Part shown: in pieces, positions 1 to 8,720 of the stretch | Layout: each line of letters opens with the position of its first letter | Numbering within the stretch: the stretch's first letter is position 1 | Source of the DNA: CAWBBA01 sp963741625 | GTDB taxonomy: Bacteria; Desulfobacterota; Desulfomonilia; Desulfomonilales; Desulfomonilaceae | Assembly: GCA_963741625.1 (NCBI GenBank) | Contig: CAVUIT010000012.1 | Coordinates: 372,001-436,000, forward strand | Length of the DNA: 64,000 nucleotides | Reading direction: 5' to 3' | Made by a program: the position numbers and the translations under genes | The notes under the pieces: generated by a model | Told to the model about the DNA's origin: nothing | What the model saw: the letters and a program-made list of their open reading frames with translations, nothing else | Database searches by the model: none

Positions 1-47
1 TGCCGAGAATCGGCTCTGGGGTCTGCTGGCCGCTCTCACTACGGAAA

Positions 48-131
48 GCCCCCTAGCCCCCCTTTAGCAAAGGGGGGTGAAGAGGGCATGTGCAATTCCC
101 CCTTAGTAAAGGGGGGTTAGGGGGGATTTTT
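48..131. repeat. Composite C/G-run palindromic repeat
   Basis: Two short hairpins of the form CCCCCTTTagcAAAGGGGG and CCCCCTTAGTAAAGGGGG lie about 45 bases apart and are themselves inverted relative to one another, with outer arms CCCCCTAGCCCCCC and GGGGGGTTAGGGGGG. Such C-run/G-run elements are common intergenic repeats in several bacterial groups. It lies just downstream of the membrane-protein gene ending at 186 and could act as its 3' end structure. No gene is seen in the first 185 bases. Confidence 0.6.
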
Positions 132-185
132 CCCTCCGAATCACTGAAAGCAGGCAGAGCCTCGGAGGGCACAGCCCGAACGCCG

Positions 186-1583
186 CTATTCATGCTGTTG
201 GGCTAGCATCTTGAGATCAAAACCCTCCTTACGACTCCGGATGTCGTAGTAAAAGACGACCAGGCAAACACCTCCAAAGATCCCACCTATTACTCCGCCG
301 AGGTTACTCAACAACTGCTGCACCACAGGCCCCACAATCCAGGATTTCGGCATAAGGGCCGCAATTATTGAAGCCGGCATCTGGAAAACCAAGGCAATAG
401 TTACGCTGATCAGACCGAACAGGAAAAGCAGAATAATCAGCCTTAAGAGATATCCTCGCGGCCACTCGCCGTCAGCCTTGCCCGTTAACAGTTCCCAGCT
501 CCTTTTGAGGGCATTCGTATAGGCAATATCCTCGATGATGACTACCTTGTCGAAAAGCAGCAGTTTGATAGAGGCGTAGAACGGTATCAGTGACAAAGGA
601 AGCCAAGTAATCGCGGACCACCAACCCGACGAAAAGACCTCCTTGGAAATGAAGAACAGAACCACCCCAAACAACACAGCGATCAAGATTGCAGCGAAGG
701 TCACAATTGCCAAGAGAACAGAGGTCAGAACGAATTTCACCAGTCTCGCCAGTACGAAACGATAAGCATCGCCCACGCGAATGTCGCGGCCGAGGTGGAC
801 AACTGAGACAGCGTAAATCAACGCCCCTTGTGAAAGGTAAAACACAGCGATGATCGCTACAATGATTGACGGGATCACTGTGACGGCAGCCGCAATCAAG
901 ACCCAGATCGGTAGGTCTCCTAGAGCTTGCAAGGTGAATCCCACAACTGCAACCACTATCGATACGATAAGGACCAGACCGGCTACAACGAGGTACGGGA
1001 TTCCGACGATTGCGAATAGTTTCCAGAAGTGCCGCCGACAAATTTGAAAGGTTCGATCAAGAATGCCGCCAAGTGACAAGGGTTCGATTGAGAACCCATC
1101 GCCGCCAGGCGGTTCCGAGCTGTCTTTCATATTCAATTCAGGCGGAGGGGGAGAAGAAGGTTGCGGCGGAGGAGAAGGTTGGCCCTCGGCCTGTTGCGAC
1201 GAAGCAGGCGGAGGAACGGCCGAGTCACCGGGAGTACCGCTCAGATCATCCGATGCCTTTGTCCGTGTCTCCGGAATGACCGCGGCGCCAGGTACAACCT
1301 GTGTTCCGACCGGCTCTGTTGACCTAGCCTCCGATGGCGATGGAGAAACCTGGACAGTAGCTCCGAGTCTTTCCATCACCTGAGCCAGTTGCTCTGCGTT
1401 CTTGGCGGTCGCGCGCCGTGTCAAAGTCCACGGGAGCGACTCCATCCGCTTGAAAGCCTTGTCTGCGGGCAGATTCGTGGTGACACGAGACAAGGTCTCC
1501 GCCACCTTTTTTCTGGCCTCTTCATCCCGCACCTTCGTCAGAACCACGGTGTAAAGAGCTTCGGAGGTTTCCTCGCCCATCAA
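186..1583 (-). CDS. Multi-pass membrane protein with N-terminal soluble domain and Pro-rich linker
   Basis: 465 aa. Residues ~8-80 form a small alpha/beta soluble domain (VVLTKVRDEEARKKV... AEQLAQVMERLGATVQV) that resembles L7/L12-like or similar small folds only in general pattern. Residues ~80-160 are a Pro/Ser/Gln-rich linker, and from ~165 there is a membrane domain starting ILDRTFQICRRHFWKLF followed by about six hydrophobic helices, similar in style to the membrane domain of glycerophosphodiester phosphodiesterase-type proteins. Function is unknown. The start overlaps the stop of the upstream small gene by an ATGA tetranucleotide, so it is translationally coupled to it and to the RDD gene. 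Inference: an inner-membrane protein acting with the RDD protein. Confidence 0.7.
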   Translation of the reverse strand: MMGEETSEALYTVVLTKVRDEEARKKVAETLSRVTTNLPADKAFKRMESLPWTLTRRATAKNAEQLAQVMERLGATVQVSPSPSEARSTEPVGTQVVPGAAVIPETRTKASDDLSGTPGDSAVPPPASSQQAEGQPSPPPQPSSPPPPELNMKDSSEPPGGDGFSIEPLSLGGILDRTFQICRRHFWKLFAIVGIPYLVVAGLVLIVSIVVAVVGFTLQALGDLPIWVLIAAAVTVIPSIIVAIIAVFYLSQGALIYAVSVVHLGRDIRVGDAYRFVLARLVKFVLTSVLLAIVTFAAILIAVLFGVVLFFISKEVFSSGWWSAITWLPLSLIPFYASIKLLLFDKVVIIEDIAYTNALKRSWELLTGKADGEWPRGYLLRLIILLFLFGLISVTIALVFQMPASIIAALMPKSWIVGPVVQQLLSNLGGVIGGIFGGVCLVVFYYDIRSRKEGFDLKMLAQQHE

Positions 1584-1798
1584 ATCTCCTTTGTTTCCGT
1601 CCGCCGGCAGTGAGTTTCCAGCTCTTCCAAAAAAGCTTCGGGGTCGGACGACTGTTCCCTTATGGAGACAGATCTTCTTGATACACGCTCAAGTATTTGT
1701 CTTGCAAGGTCCCGTCTGTAATCGGCATCCAGCGAATCGCGGCGAGCAAGGAATTTCCTCACGAGGTCGTAATCCTCCATCGTCAATCCTAAAGCCAC
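1580..1798 (-). CDS. Small hypothetical protein between RDD and membrane genes
   Basis: 72 aa, highly charged (MEDYDLVRKFLARRDSLDADYRRDLARQ), predicted mostly helical, no signal peptide or membrane segment. It begins 10 bases after the RDD gene stop and ends in a 4-base overlap with the next start, which argues strongly that it is a real gene of this three-gene operon. No family recognised; no function assigned. Confidence 0.6.
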   Translation of the reverse strand: MALGLTMEDYDLVRKFLARRDSLDADYRRDLARQILERVSRRSVSIREQSSDPEAFLEELETHCRRTETKEI

Positions 1799-1808
1799 GT
1801 TCCGGATC

Positions 1809-2393
1809 TCAGTATCGCGCCGTATCTGATTCTTCGACGGGTGTGCAGACCACTGACTCCTTAAGTTCGGCTTCTCTGACCACGAGCGTTCCCGCGGCCA
1901 GGTCCCCCAGGCGTCTGTTGCGGGAATCTATGAACATCACCACCAATCCCAGGGGATATATCTCTCCCAGGATGTCAACCGCTCGGAGAATATTGCGAAT
2001 CACCGCAGCAATAAAAGAAATTGGCCGACCGTCCTTTCGGATGACTCGAATCTCCTGAGATCGCTTCCCCGGCGTTGATCCGTTCCACAGATATTCAAAC
2101 AGGATGAAATAACCTTTCGTTACTAATTCATACACTGCAACAGTTGGCGCGACCAGCCACCAGCCCAGAGAGTCCCTGAGTCTGGCCAAAAACTCCCCAA
2201 CTGAGTCAAGTTTGCCGGTCAAGATGAGTAGTAGCACCGTTATGATCGTAAGGCCGAGAACTAAGCCCATCTGAATCAGCTTGTCTATGAGATAGGCTAT
2301 AAACCTCGTTCCTATACCGGCCAGGTGAAATTGAGGCCCCGTACGGTCCGACGTTTCAGATGTTACGATTTGAGAGGTTTCTTTCATTGCCAT
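1809..2393 (-). CDS. RDD family membrane protein
   Basis: About 194 aa from the chosen ATG at 2393 (a further in-frame ATG lies at 2387 and an upstream one at 2417; none has a strong ribosome site). Hallmarks of the RDD family are visible: GIGTRFIAYLIDKLI (the Arg-Asp-type first helix, here with I-D), a second hydrophobic helix, and TPGKRSQEIRVIRKDGRPI followed by a conserved C-terminal VVMFIDSRNRRLGDLAAGTLVV. RDD proteins are small inner-membrane proteins with mostly unknown function, some implicated in ion transport or export. First gene of an operon with the small protein and the multi-pass membrane protein downstream. Confidence 0.85.
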   Translation of the reverse strand: MAMKETSQIVTSETSDRTGPQFHLAGIGTRFIAYLIDKLIQMGLVLGLTIITVLLLILTGKLDSVGEFLARLRDSLGWWLVAPTVAVYELVTKGYFILFEYLWNGSTPGKRSQEIRVIRKDGRPISFIAAVIRNILRAVDILGEIYPLGLVVMFIDSRNRRLGDLAAGTLVVREAELKESVVCTPVEESDTARY

Positions 2394-2417
2394 ATTCCAA
2401 GAATAAAAACATCGCAA

Positions 2418-2910
2418 CCATTTAGTTATGCAGGGGCGTATCGCCGTTCATGTCATTGCGAGGAGTGAAATGACGAAGCAATCTCCGATTTCGGCCTTTT
2501 ATAGATTGCCAGGGGCTTGCGCCCTCGCAATGACAGTTTGCAGCTTTGTGCGCGATCAAGATTGCCGCAAATTTTAGTGCGCGACCCGATTGAGGAACTA
2601 CTCCGGAGGTCTGTTTCCCTCAACGTAAATCACGATGACCTCACCTCTTGCCCTCCCCGCAGATTGTACGAGTGACTGGTAAAATAACTATCACTAAATT
2701 GTTGACCGTCCAACCAGTTAATGAATATATTTCTGACAGACTGCGAAAGCCATCGAGTTCGGATGACTCGAAAGACGAACAAGCATCCCGGCCAAAGGGG
2801 CTCCTTCTTAGCCGACTTTTTGCGACGCTCGTCATCAGACTTAAGGTCACCTGCAATTCACCTCACTGTGATACGCATACGCGCCGTCGCGGGAGGGTGT
2901 GGAGAATTTT
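2418..2910. other. Gene-free stretch between divergent genes
   Basis: This 493-base stretch separates the RDD operon (minus) from the broken regulator (plus). It contains the dispersed repeat at 2451-2535. Apart from that I see no convincing open frame, RNA gene or promoter; promoters for both flanking genes presumably lie here. Confidence 0.5.
2451..2535. repeat. Dispersed repeat with 13-bp inverted ends (TGTCATTGCGAGG)
   Basis: An 85-bp element bounded by TGTCATTGCGAGG (2451-2463) and its exact inverse CCTCGCAATGACA (2523-2535). The left part, TGTCATTGCGAGGAGTGAAA... through ...GAAGCAATCTCCG, matches the reverse complement of 21492-21528 with two differences over 37 bases. This CATTGCGAGG...GAAGCAATCTC sequence type is a widespread non-coding repeat in Deltaproteobacteria and other phyla. 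Confidence 0.8.
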
Positions 2911-4962
2911 ATGAAAGCAGACAAGGAAGAGCCTCCGAAGTTGGAAGAATTACGAAAGAGAGCTGAAGATATTGTCGGGAAAATCTCTGAGGAGCGCGTT
3001 GGTGAGGTCTCGCCGGCTGAAATCCGATCACTGATCCACGAGCTTAATGTCCATCAGATTGAATTGGAAATGCAAAATGAGGAGCTGCGGAGGGCTCAGG
3101 AAGAGCTGGCAAAGTCACGGGACGAATTCGCAAATTTGTACGATACGGCTCCTGTAGGCTATTTTACTCTAGACAAACATGGCGTGATTCTGAGAGCGAA
3201 TCCCACCGGAGTCGCGGCTTCTAGGTAAAGAGAGAAGGCAACTCACTAAGCATCCTTTCTCGGTTTTCGTCACCAAAGACGATCAGGGTATTTTCTTCTC
3301 TCATATCAGGAACGTCTTCACAAAGAGCTTGAAGCAGGCATGCGAACTAAGATTAGTCAGGAATGGGGGATGGTTTCACGCCCAATTGGAAAGCGTGCCC
3401 GTGAGGGATTCCCAGGGGCAGGCCATCCAATGCCAAACAGTTGTTTTGGACATTACGGAACGCAAGAAGGCGGAACAGGTCCTGTCCACGGCCAAAGATG
3501 ACCTGGAACGACAGGTTAAACAGCGCACGGCGGAACTGCAGCAGAGGAATATACAGCTTACCAGTGAGGTGGACCAGAGGAAAAGGGCAGAGCAGGCCAT
3601 ACGCGAGAGTGAGCAACGGTTCAAAGCCATTTTCGAGGGGGCGGAAGATTACATTTTCATAAAAGATCGCTCATTGAAATACACCAGCGTTAACCCCGCA
3701 GCCGCGCGACTCCTGAATGTTCCGGCTTCACAACTCATCGGTTTGGCTGAAGAAGATGCGTTCCAAGGGAGGAGCGCTGCGCAGGTGCGGGCACTTGATA
3801 CGCGTGCCCTGAAGGGAGACACTGTTCAGGAAGAGATCACCATCACAGTTTCCGGACAGCGGGTTACGTGGCTTGAAACCAGAATTCCCTTACGAAATCA
3901 TTCCGACGAGCCGATCGGTATTTGTATCATCGCTCACGATATTTCGGATCGCAAGGCTGTAGAATATGTTCCCGAAATCATAATGGACTGCATGTCCCAG
4001 GCTATGCGGGCCACTGTGAGGCAGGCGACTCTCGCGTCAAAGGGGGATATCACGGTGCTGCTCTTGGGCGAGAGCGGCAGCGGAAAGGACTACTTAGCAC
4101 GGTATATCCACGACCATTCCCACAGGGCGTCCGGTCCATATTTTTCCATCAACTGCGCGGCTGTTTCTGCCGACCTGGCAGAGTCGGAACTGTTCGGTCA
4201 TGAAAGAGGTTCATTCACGGGAGCAGTAGGTCGAAAACGGGGCCTGTTGGAGTTGGCGGAAGGCGGGACACTGTTGCTTAATGAAATAGGGGAACTCTCA
4301 TTAGCGTTACAGTCAAAGTTACTCACGTTCCTCGACACTCGCAAGATCCTGCGTGTTGGCGGTGAGAAAGAGATCAGCGTAAGTGCCAGACTCATTGCGG
4401 CGACGAACCGGGACCTTGGAGAAGCAGTGTAATAAAGGCACTTTTCGACAGGACCTTCTTTATCGGCTAAACGTGATGGCCATAACAGTACCTCCTTTGC
4501 GAGAGAGACTAGAAGACATCCCGATTCTGGCCCCAAAACTCCTATCCCAGATTCGTGTGGACCTTCAACTGGTAGAAGTCCCGGTTATAACCGAACAAGC
4601 GATGAAGGCGTTGCACGCATATACATGGCCGGGCAATGTGCGTGAGCTTCGCAACGTATTGGAACGAGCCGTGATCCTGTCACGCGGGACAAGATATAGG
4701 TCCTGCCCAACTCGGACTTCCTCAAGTGTGCGTTCAAGCCGATGATAGTGGGCCAAGCTTCACGGTCGGTTTTCCTCCCGAGGGATCTGTCAACGAAGTT
4801 ACCCAGAACGTGAAAAGATTTCTGGTGAAGAGAGCGCTACGCCAATCCAATGGCCATCGGAATCGTGCAGCCAAAATATTGGGTATTTCCCGTGACTCCT
4901 TGAAGCATTATATGAAAACCCTTGGCATTGAGGACGATGAAACAGAACCAACAGGGGAATAG
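2911..4962 (+). pseudogene. PAS-domain sigma-54-dependent regulator, broken by three frameshifts
   Basis: Start at 2911 is preceded by GGAG eight bases upstream. Four pieces in successive frames make one protein: helical N-terminus (EIRSLIHELNVHQIELEMQNEE) and first PAS (to ~3225); rest of that PAS, coiled coil, second PAS and AAA+ domain with Walker A GESGSGKD and GSFTGA loop (~3226-4429); end of AAA+ with YTWPGNVRELRNVLERAV (to ~4695); and a Fis-type helix-turn-helix, RNRAAKILGISRDSLKHYM (to 4962). Breaks lie near 3226, 4429 and 4695; the middle one fits a one-base insertion in GCAGTGTAATAAAGG. The Walker B region reads LLLNEIGE, with Asn in place of the catalytic Asp, which speaks for decay rather than only sequence error. 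Intact, it would have activated sigma-54 promoters. Confidence 0.85.
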
Positions 4963-4978
4963 GGACCCTCACCCCAAC

Positions 4979-5178
4979 CCTCTCCCAGTGGGAGAGGGAA
5001 TGGTTCAACGGCTTGGTGCCACGGATGTGCTGTAGCTCATCCGTGCTATGCGGCCCTTAGTCGGGCGCGGATGAGTCCCGTGAGGCGCGGGACACATCCG
5101 TGGCACCAAACATCGCTCGCGTGGCCGGCACGGAGGCCGGTCCTACCATGAGCCCGGTAGGACCGGCCTCCGTGCCGG
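4979..5178. repeat. Nested palindromic intergenic repeat, copy A
   Basis: Begins with a CTCTCCCAGTGGGAGAGGG hairpin, continues with GGTGCCACGGATGTG (inverse copy CACATCCGTGGCACC ~60 bases on, enclosing a further ATCCGTGC/GCACGGAT-type pair), and ends with a perfect 23-bp inverted repeat (5125-5147 with 5156-5178, 8-base loop) of the type CCGGCACGGAGGCCGG. Bases 4979-5123 recur at 8404-8547. Non-coding; lies between the broken regulator and cheBR. Confidence 0.85.
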
Positions 5179-5251
5179 TCGCCAAATGCCCGGTGAACGT
5201 AAACTCAATTAATCTGCCATCCGCGCCCTATCCGAAGGGGAGGGATCCAAA

Positions 5252-8200
5252 ATGGTAAAGAAGATTTCCAAGACAAGTCCCAAAGTCAAAAGAGCTGAAA
5301 AGGCCAAGTCGACTCCAGCTAAAGTGGTCCGGAAGGGCAAAGGCACTAGCAAGGCGATAGTACCGACCAAGGCCAAACCAGGTACAATCCAAGCAGCCGG
5401 AGCCTCCACCAAACCACGCCGGAAAATTGCCAAGAAGGACTTGTATACAAATGACTTCCCTGTCGTCGGAATAGGCGCGTCGGCAGGTGGCCTGGAAGCC
5501 TTTCAGCAGTTTTTCAACTACATGCCGCCGGACACAGGCATGGCCTTTGTGCTCGTTTCACACTTGGATCCCACACACAAGAGCATCCTTTCGGAACTTA
5601 TTCGGTCGTACACCCGCATGCAGGTTAGGGAAGTTGAGGACGCGATGCTGGTGGCGCCCAACTCCGTTTATGTGATTCCTCCTGACCGCGACATGGCGTT
5701 AATGCATGGAAAGCTCCATCTTATGGAGCCCAGTGCACCTCGCGGTTTGCGCCAACCCATAGATTTCTTTTTTCGGTCCTTGTCTCAGGACAAACAGGAA
5801 AAAGCGATAGCCATTGTCCTGTCCGGCACCGGTTCCGAGGGCACGCTGGGTTTGCGGGAAGTCAAGGGGCAGGGCGGCATGGTAATGGTTCAGGATCCGG
5901 AAACGGCAAAATACAACGGAATGCCCAGGAGCGCGATTGGAACCGGTCTGGTCGATTATGTTCTGCCTCCGGAAAAAATGCCGGAGCAGCTCATCGCGTA
6001 CATCCGGCATCCTCTTACCAAGGAACCAGGCAAAACGCCTGCAACCGAACCGGAGTCAACCAATCTTCTGCACAAGATTTTGATGATTATACGCACCAGG
6101 ACCGGCCACGATTTCTTTTTTTACAAGGAAAGCACGATAATTCGCCGTATAGAGCGAAGAATGGCTGTCAATGAAATGTCCAATATGGCCGATTATATCC
6201 GGTACTTACAACAATACCCCGACGAAGTGGACACTCTTTTCGCGGAACTCCTGATCGGAGTAACCAATTTTTTCCGCGATCCTGAGGCTTTTGACACCTT
6301 GAAGAAGAAGGTGATGGGCAGCCTCGTCAAGAGCAGGCAAGACGGCGGCCAACTGCGAGTATGGGTCACCGGATGTTCGACAGGGGAGGAAGCGTATTCC
6401 CTGGCTATGCTCTTTGAGGAATGCAAAGAGGAGCTGAAGTCGGACGCTAGGATACAGATATTTGCCACAGACATAGATGCCGGAGCCGTCGAAAAGGCAC
6501 GGGCAGGCGTATATCCGCACAGCATCACGGTTGACGTTAGTCTCGATCGGTTGAAGCGGTTTTTTACGGCGGAAGACAATACTTATCGGGTAAAAAAATC
6601 TGTGCGCGACCTGGTGGTGTTTGCAGTGCAAAATGTAGTTACAGATCCCCCGTTCTCAAAATTGGATCTCATCAGTTGCAGGAACCTTCTAATCTACATG
6701 GGTTCAAAGTTGCAGAAAAAATTGCTGCCACTTTTCCATTACTCCCTGACCGCAGATGGGTTTCTCTTTCTGGGCACATCGGAGACTATAGGGGAATTCT
6801 CGGATTTGTTCGCTACCATTGATAGAAAAGTGAAAATTTATCAACGCAGGGAAATCCCCATGACCGGTGCCGTCGCGATGGAGATACTGCCTCTTCCTTT
6901 CTCACCTAAGCCTGTAGAAGTGGACGAGCATATGATTCCCAGGCGCGTGATACTCCGCAGCAACAAGGAATTAGCTGAAAAGGCGCTGCTGGACATCTAT
7001 TCCGCGGCCGGCGTACTCATTAACGAGAAAGGTGACATTCTCTACTTTCACGGCTCTACAGCAAGGTACTTGGAGCCACCTATAGGGGAAGCCACTCTGA
7101 ACATCCTCACCATGGCCAGAGAAGGCTTGAAGCTTGAATTGGCTAACGCGATCAGAAAATCCACTTCTCAAAAAGAATCGGTCCACTACGACCGTCTGCG
7201 GGTCAAGACCAACGGCAATGAAGCACTGGTCAATCTCACCGTCAGGCCGATTTCAGAGCCACCCTCGAGGCGGGGATTGCTGATGGTGGTTTTCGATGAG
7301 ATTGAAGTCGAAGAAGTACAGCGAGCAGAAATTTTAGTTGCGGAATCAGGTAAGGAAGCCCGTTCCGGCCGGATCAAACAACTGGAGCACGAACTCGCAT
7401 CGACAAAAGAGTATCTTCAGACCACCATAGAAGAGCTTGAAACAACCAACGAGGAACTAAAGTCCACCAACGAGGAGCTTCAGTCCTCAAATGAAGAATT
7501 GCAGAGCACCAATGAAGAGCTGGAGACCGCAAAAGAGGAGCAGCAGTCCGTAAATGAAGAGCTGGTAACGGTAAACTCCGAACTGCAACAGAAAATAGAC
7601 GCCTTGTCTAAGGCCAATGACGACATGAATAACTTAATGGCAAGCACCCAGATCGGGACGATCTTTCTTGATGGAGATTTGAATATTCAGCGGTTCACGC
7701 CTGCCGTGACGAAGATCATGAACCTCATAGACACGGATGTGGGTCGTCCCATGAGACACATAGTCTACAATCTGCATTACGATCGCCTTATTGAAGACGC
7801 CGAGGAGATCCTGAACACCCTTGGTTCCAAGGAGATAGAAGTTTCCACTAAGGACGGAAACTGGTATCTGATGCGTTTGCTCCCCTATCGGACCCGGCAA
7901 AATTTGATCGAAGGGGTTGTGATCACCTTCGTCGACATCACCGACCGGAAAAAGGCTGAAATGGAGCTTCAGAAAAGCAACGAGCGTTACCGGCGTGTCG
8001 GCGAACTGATTCCCTTCGGGGTGTGGATCTCACTTGCCGACGGTGGGGTTACCTATTTCAGCGAGAGTTTCTTGGATATGCTTGGGATGACAATGGACGA
8101 GAGCAAAGGATTCGGCTGGGCTGTCAAACTGCACCCGGATGACAAGGACAAAACCCTGTCTGATTGGAAGCGCTGCCTGGATACGGGCGCTCACTGGCAA

Positions 8201-8338
8201 TACAAGTACCGAATTCGAGACAAACATGGCAATTACAGGACCATACTCAGCCGTGGGGTCCCGATGAGGAATGATAAGGGGGAGGTAACTTCCTGGGCCG
8301 GGATCAATATGGATATCAGTGATGAAACAGGTTTATAA
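5252..8338 (+). CDS. CheB-CheR-PAS hybrid signalling protein
   Basis: 1028 aa; start has GGGAGG upstream. Residues 1-65 are a Lys/Ala/Pro-rich tail. Residues ~68-255 are a CheB methylesterase domain with GIGASAGG (nucleophile Ser77) and VSHLDP; the third catalytic motif reads GTGSEGTLGL, with Glu where CheB has Asp. Residues ~280-510 are a CheR methyltransferase domain with NFFRDPEAF, GCSTGEEAYSLA (AdoMet site), IFATDID and SCRNLLIYM. Residues ~570-690 hold a PAS-like domain, ~700-790 a coiled coil built of repeated T/S-N-E-E-L units, then two further PAS domains (~800-905 and ~910-1025). No kinase, REC or cyclase output follows. Such hybrids are known but poorly understood, and usually end in a histidine kinase. 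No chemoreceptor or che operon is nearby, so the partner is unknown. Confidence 0.9.
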   Translation: MVKKISKTSPKVKRAEKAKSTPAKVVRKGKGTSKAIVPTKAKPGTIQAAGASTKPRRKIAKKDLYTNDFPVVGIGASAGGLEAFQQFFNYMPPDTGMAFVLVSHLDPTHKSILSELIRSYTRMQVREVEDAMLVAPNSVYVIPPDRDMALMHGKLHLMEPSAPRGLRQPIDFFFRSLSQDKQEKAIAIVLSGTGSEGTLGLREVKGQGGMVMVQDPETAKYNGMPRSAIGTGLVDYVLPPEKMPEQLIAYIRHPLTKEPGKTPATEPESTNLLHKILMIIRTRTGHDFFFYKESTIIRRIERRMAVNEMSNMADYIRYLQQYPDEVDTLFAELLIGVTNFFRDPEAFDTLKKKVMGSLVKSRQDGGQLRVWVTGCSTGEEAYSLAMLFEECKEELKSDARIQIFATDIDAGAVEKARAGVYPHSITVDVSLDRLKRFFTAEDNTYRVKKSVRDLVVFAVQNVVTDPPFSKLDLISCRNLLIYMGSKLQKKLLPLFHYSLTADGFLFLGTSETIGEFSDLFATIDRKVKIYQRREIPMTGAVAMEILPLPFSPKPVEVDEHMIPRRVILRSNKELAEKALLDIYSAAGVLINEKGDILYFHGSTARYLEPPIGEATLNILTMAREGLKLELANAIRKSTSQKESVHYDRLRVKTNGNEALVNLTVRPISEPPSRRGLLMVVFDEIEVEEVQRAEILVAESGKEARSGRIKQLEHELASTKEYLQTTIEELETTNEELKSTNEELQSSNEELQSTNEELETAKEEQQSVNEELVTVNSELQQKIDALSKANDDMNNLMASTQIGTIFLDGDLNIQRFTPAVTKIMNLIDTDVGRPMRHIVYNLHYDRLIEDAEEILNTLGSKEIEVSTKDGNWYLMRLLPYRTRQNLIEGVVITFVDITDRKKAEMELQKSNERYRRVGELIPFGVWISLADGGVTYFSESFLDMLGMTMDESKGFGWAVKLHPDDKDKTLSDWKRCLDTGAHWQYKYRIRDKHGNYRTILSRGVPMRNDKGEVTSWAGINMDISDETGL

Positions 8339-8403
8339 GATTACAAATAGGTACGGGCTCGGAAAACTCTGGTAGGGCAGTGTAAGTCAGCTCCCAACGC
8401 CTC

Positions 8404-8652
8404 CCTCTCCCTCTGGGAGAGGGAATGGTTCAACGGCTTGGTGCCACGGATGTGCGTAGCTCATCCGTGCTTTGCGATCCTTAGTCAGGCACGGATGAGT
8501 CCCGCGAGGCCCGGAACACATCCGTGGCACCAAACATCGCTCGCGTGTCCGAAGTGCGGCGAGCAAGTTTTCACGACTGATGCGGTTCATCCCACGAGAC
8601 GCTGGATTCACCAGGATCCTACAGGCTGGGAGAGGGCCGGGGTGAGGGTGAC
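8404..8652. repeat. Nested palindromic intergenic repeat, copy B
   Basis: Bases 8404-8547 repeat copy A (4979-5123) in the same orientation with about 10% differences: GGGAGAGGG hairpin, GGTGCCACGGATGTG ... CACATCCGTGGCACC, and CAAACATCGCTCGCGTG. It then diverges and closes with GGGAGAGGGCCGGGGTGAGG (8631-8650), inverted relative to the CCCTCTCCC start. It lies just after cheBR, so the cheBR gene is flanked by direct copies. No gene is seen in 8339-8720. Confidence 0.85.
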
Positions 8653-8720
8653 CACGAGGCGCAACAACAGGGTGTAGGATGCGGTGACTAACGGGAACGA
8701 AATCCTATGCGCGTTCTATT

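Noticed and set aside
472..1041. 189-aa frame on the minus strand in another frame of the membrane-protein gene
   Set aside because: Cys/Arg/Ser-rich without domain pattern, while the overlapping 465-aa frame has signal, linker and helices in sensible order.
7400..7600. Tandem DNA repeat inside cheBR
   Set aside because: The periodic AACGAGGAGCT-type units simply encode the coiled-coil T/S-N-E-E-L repeats of the protein.
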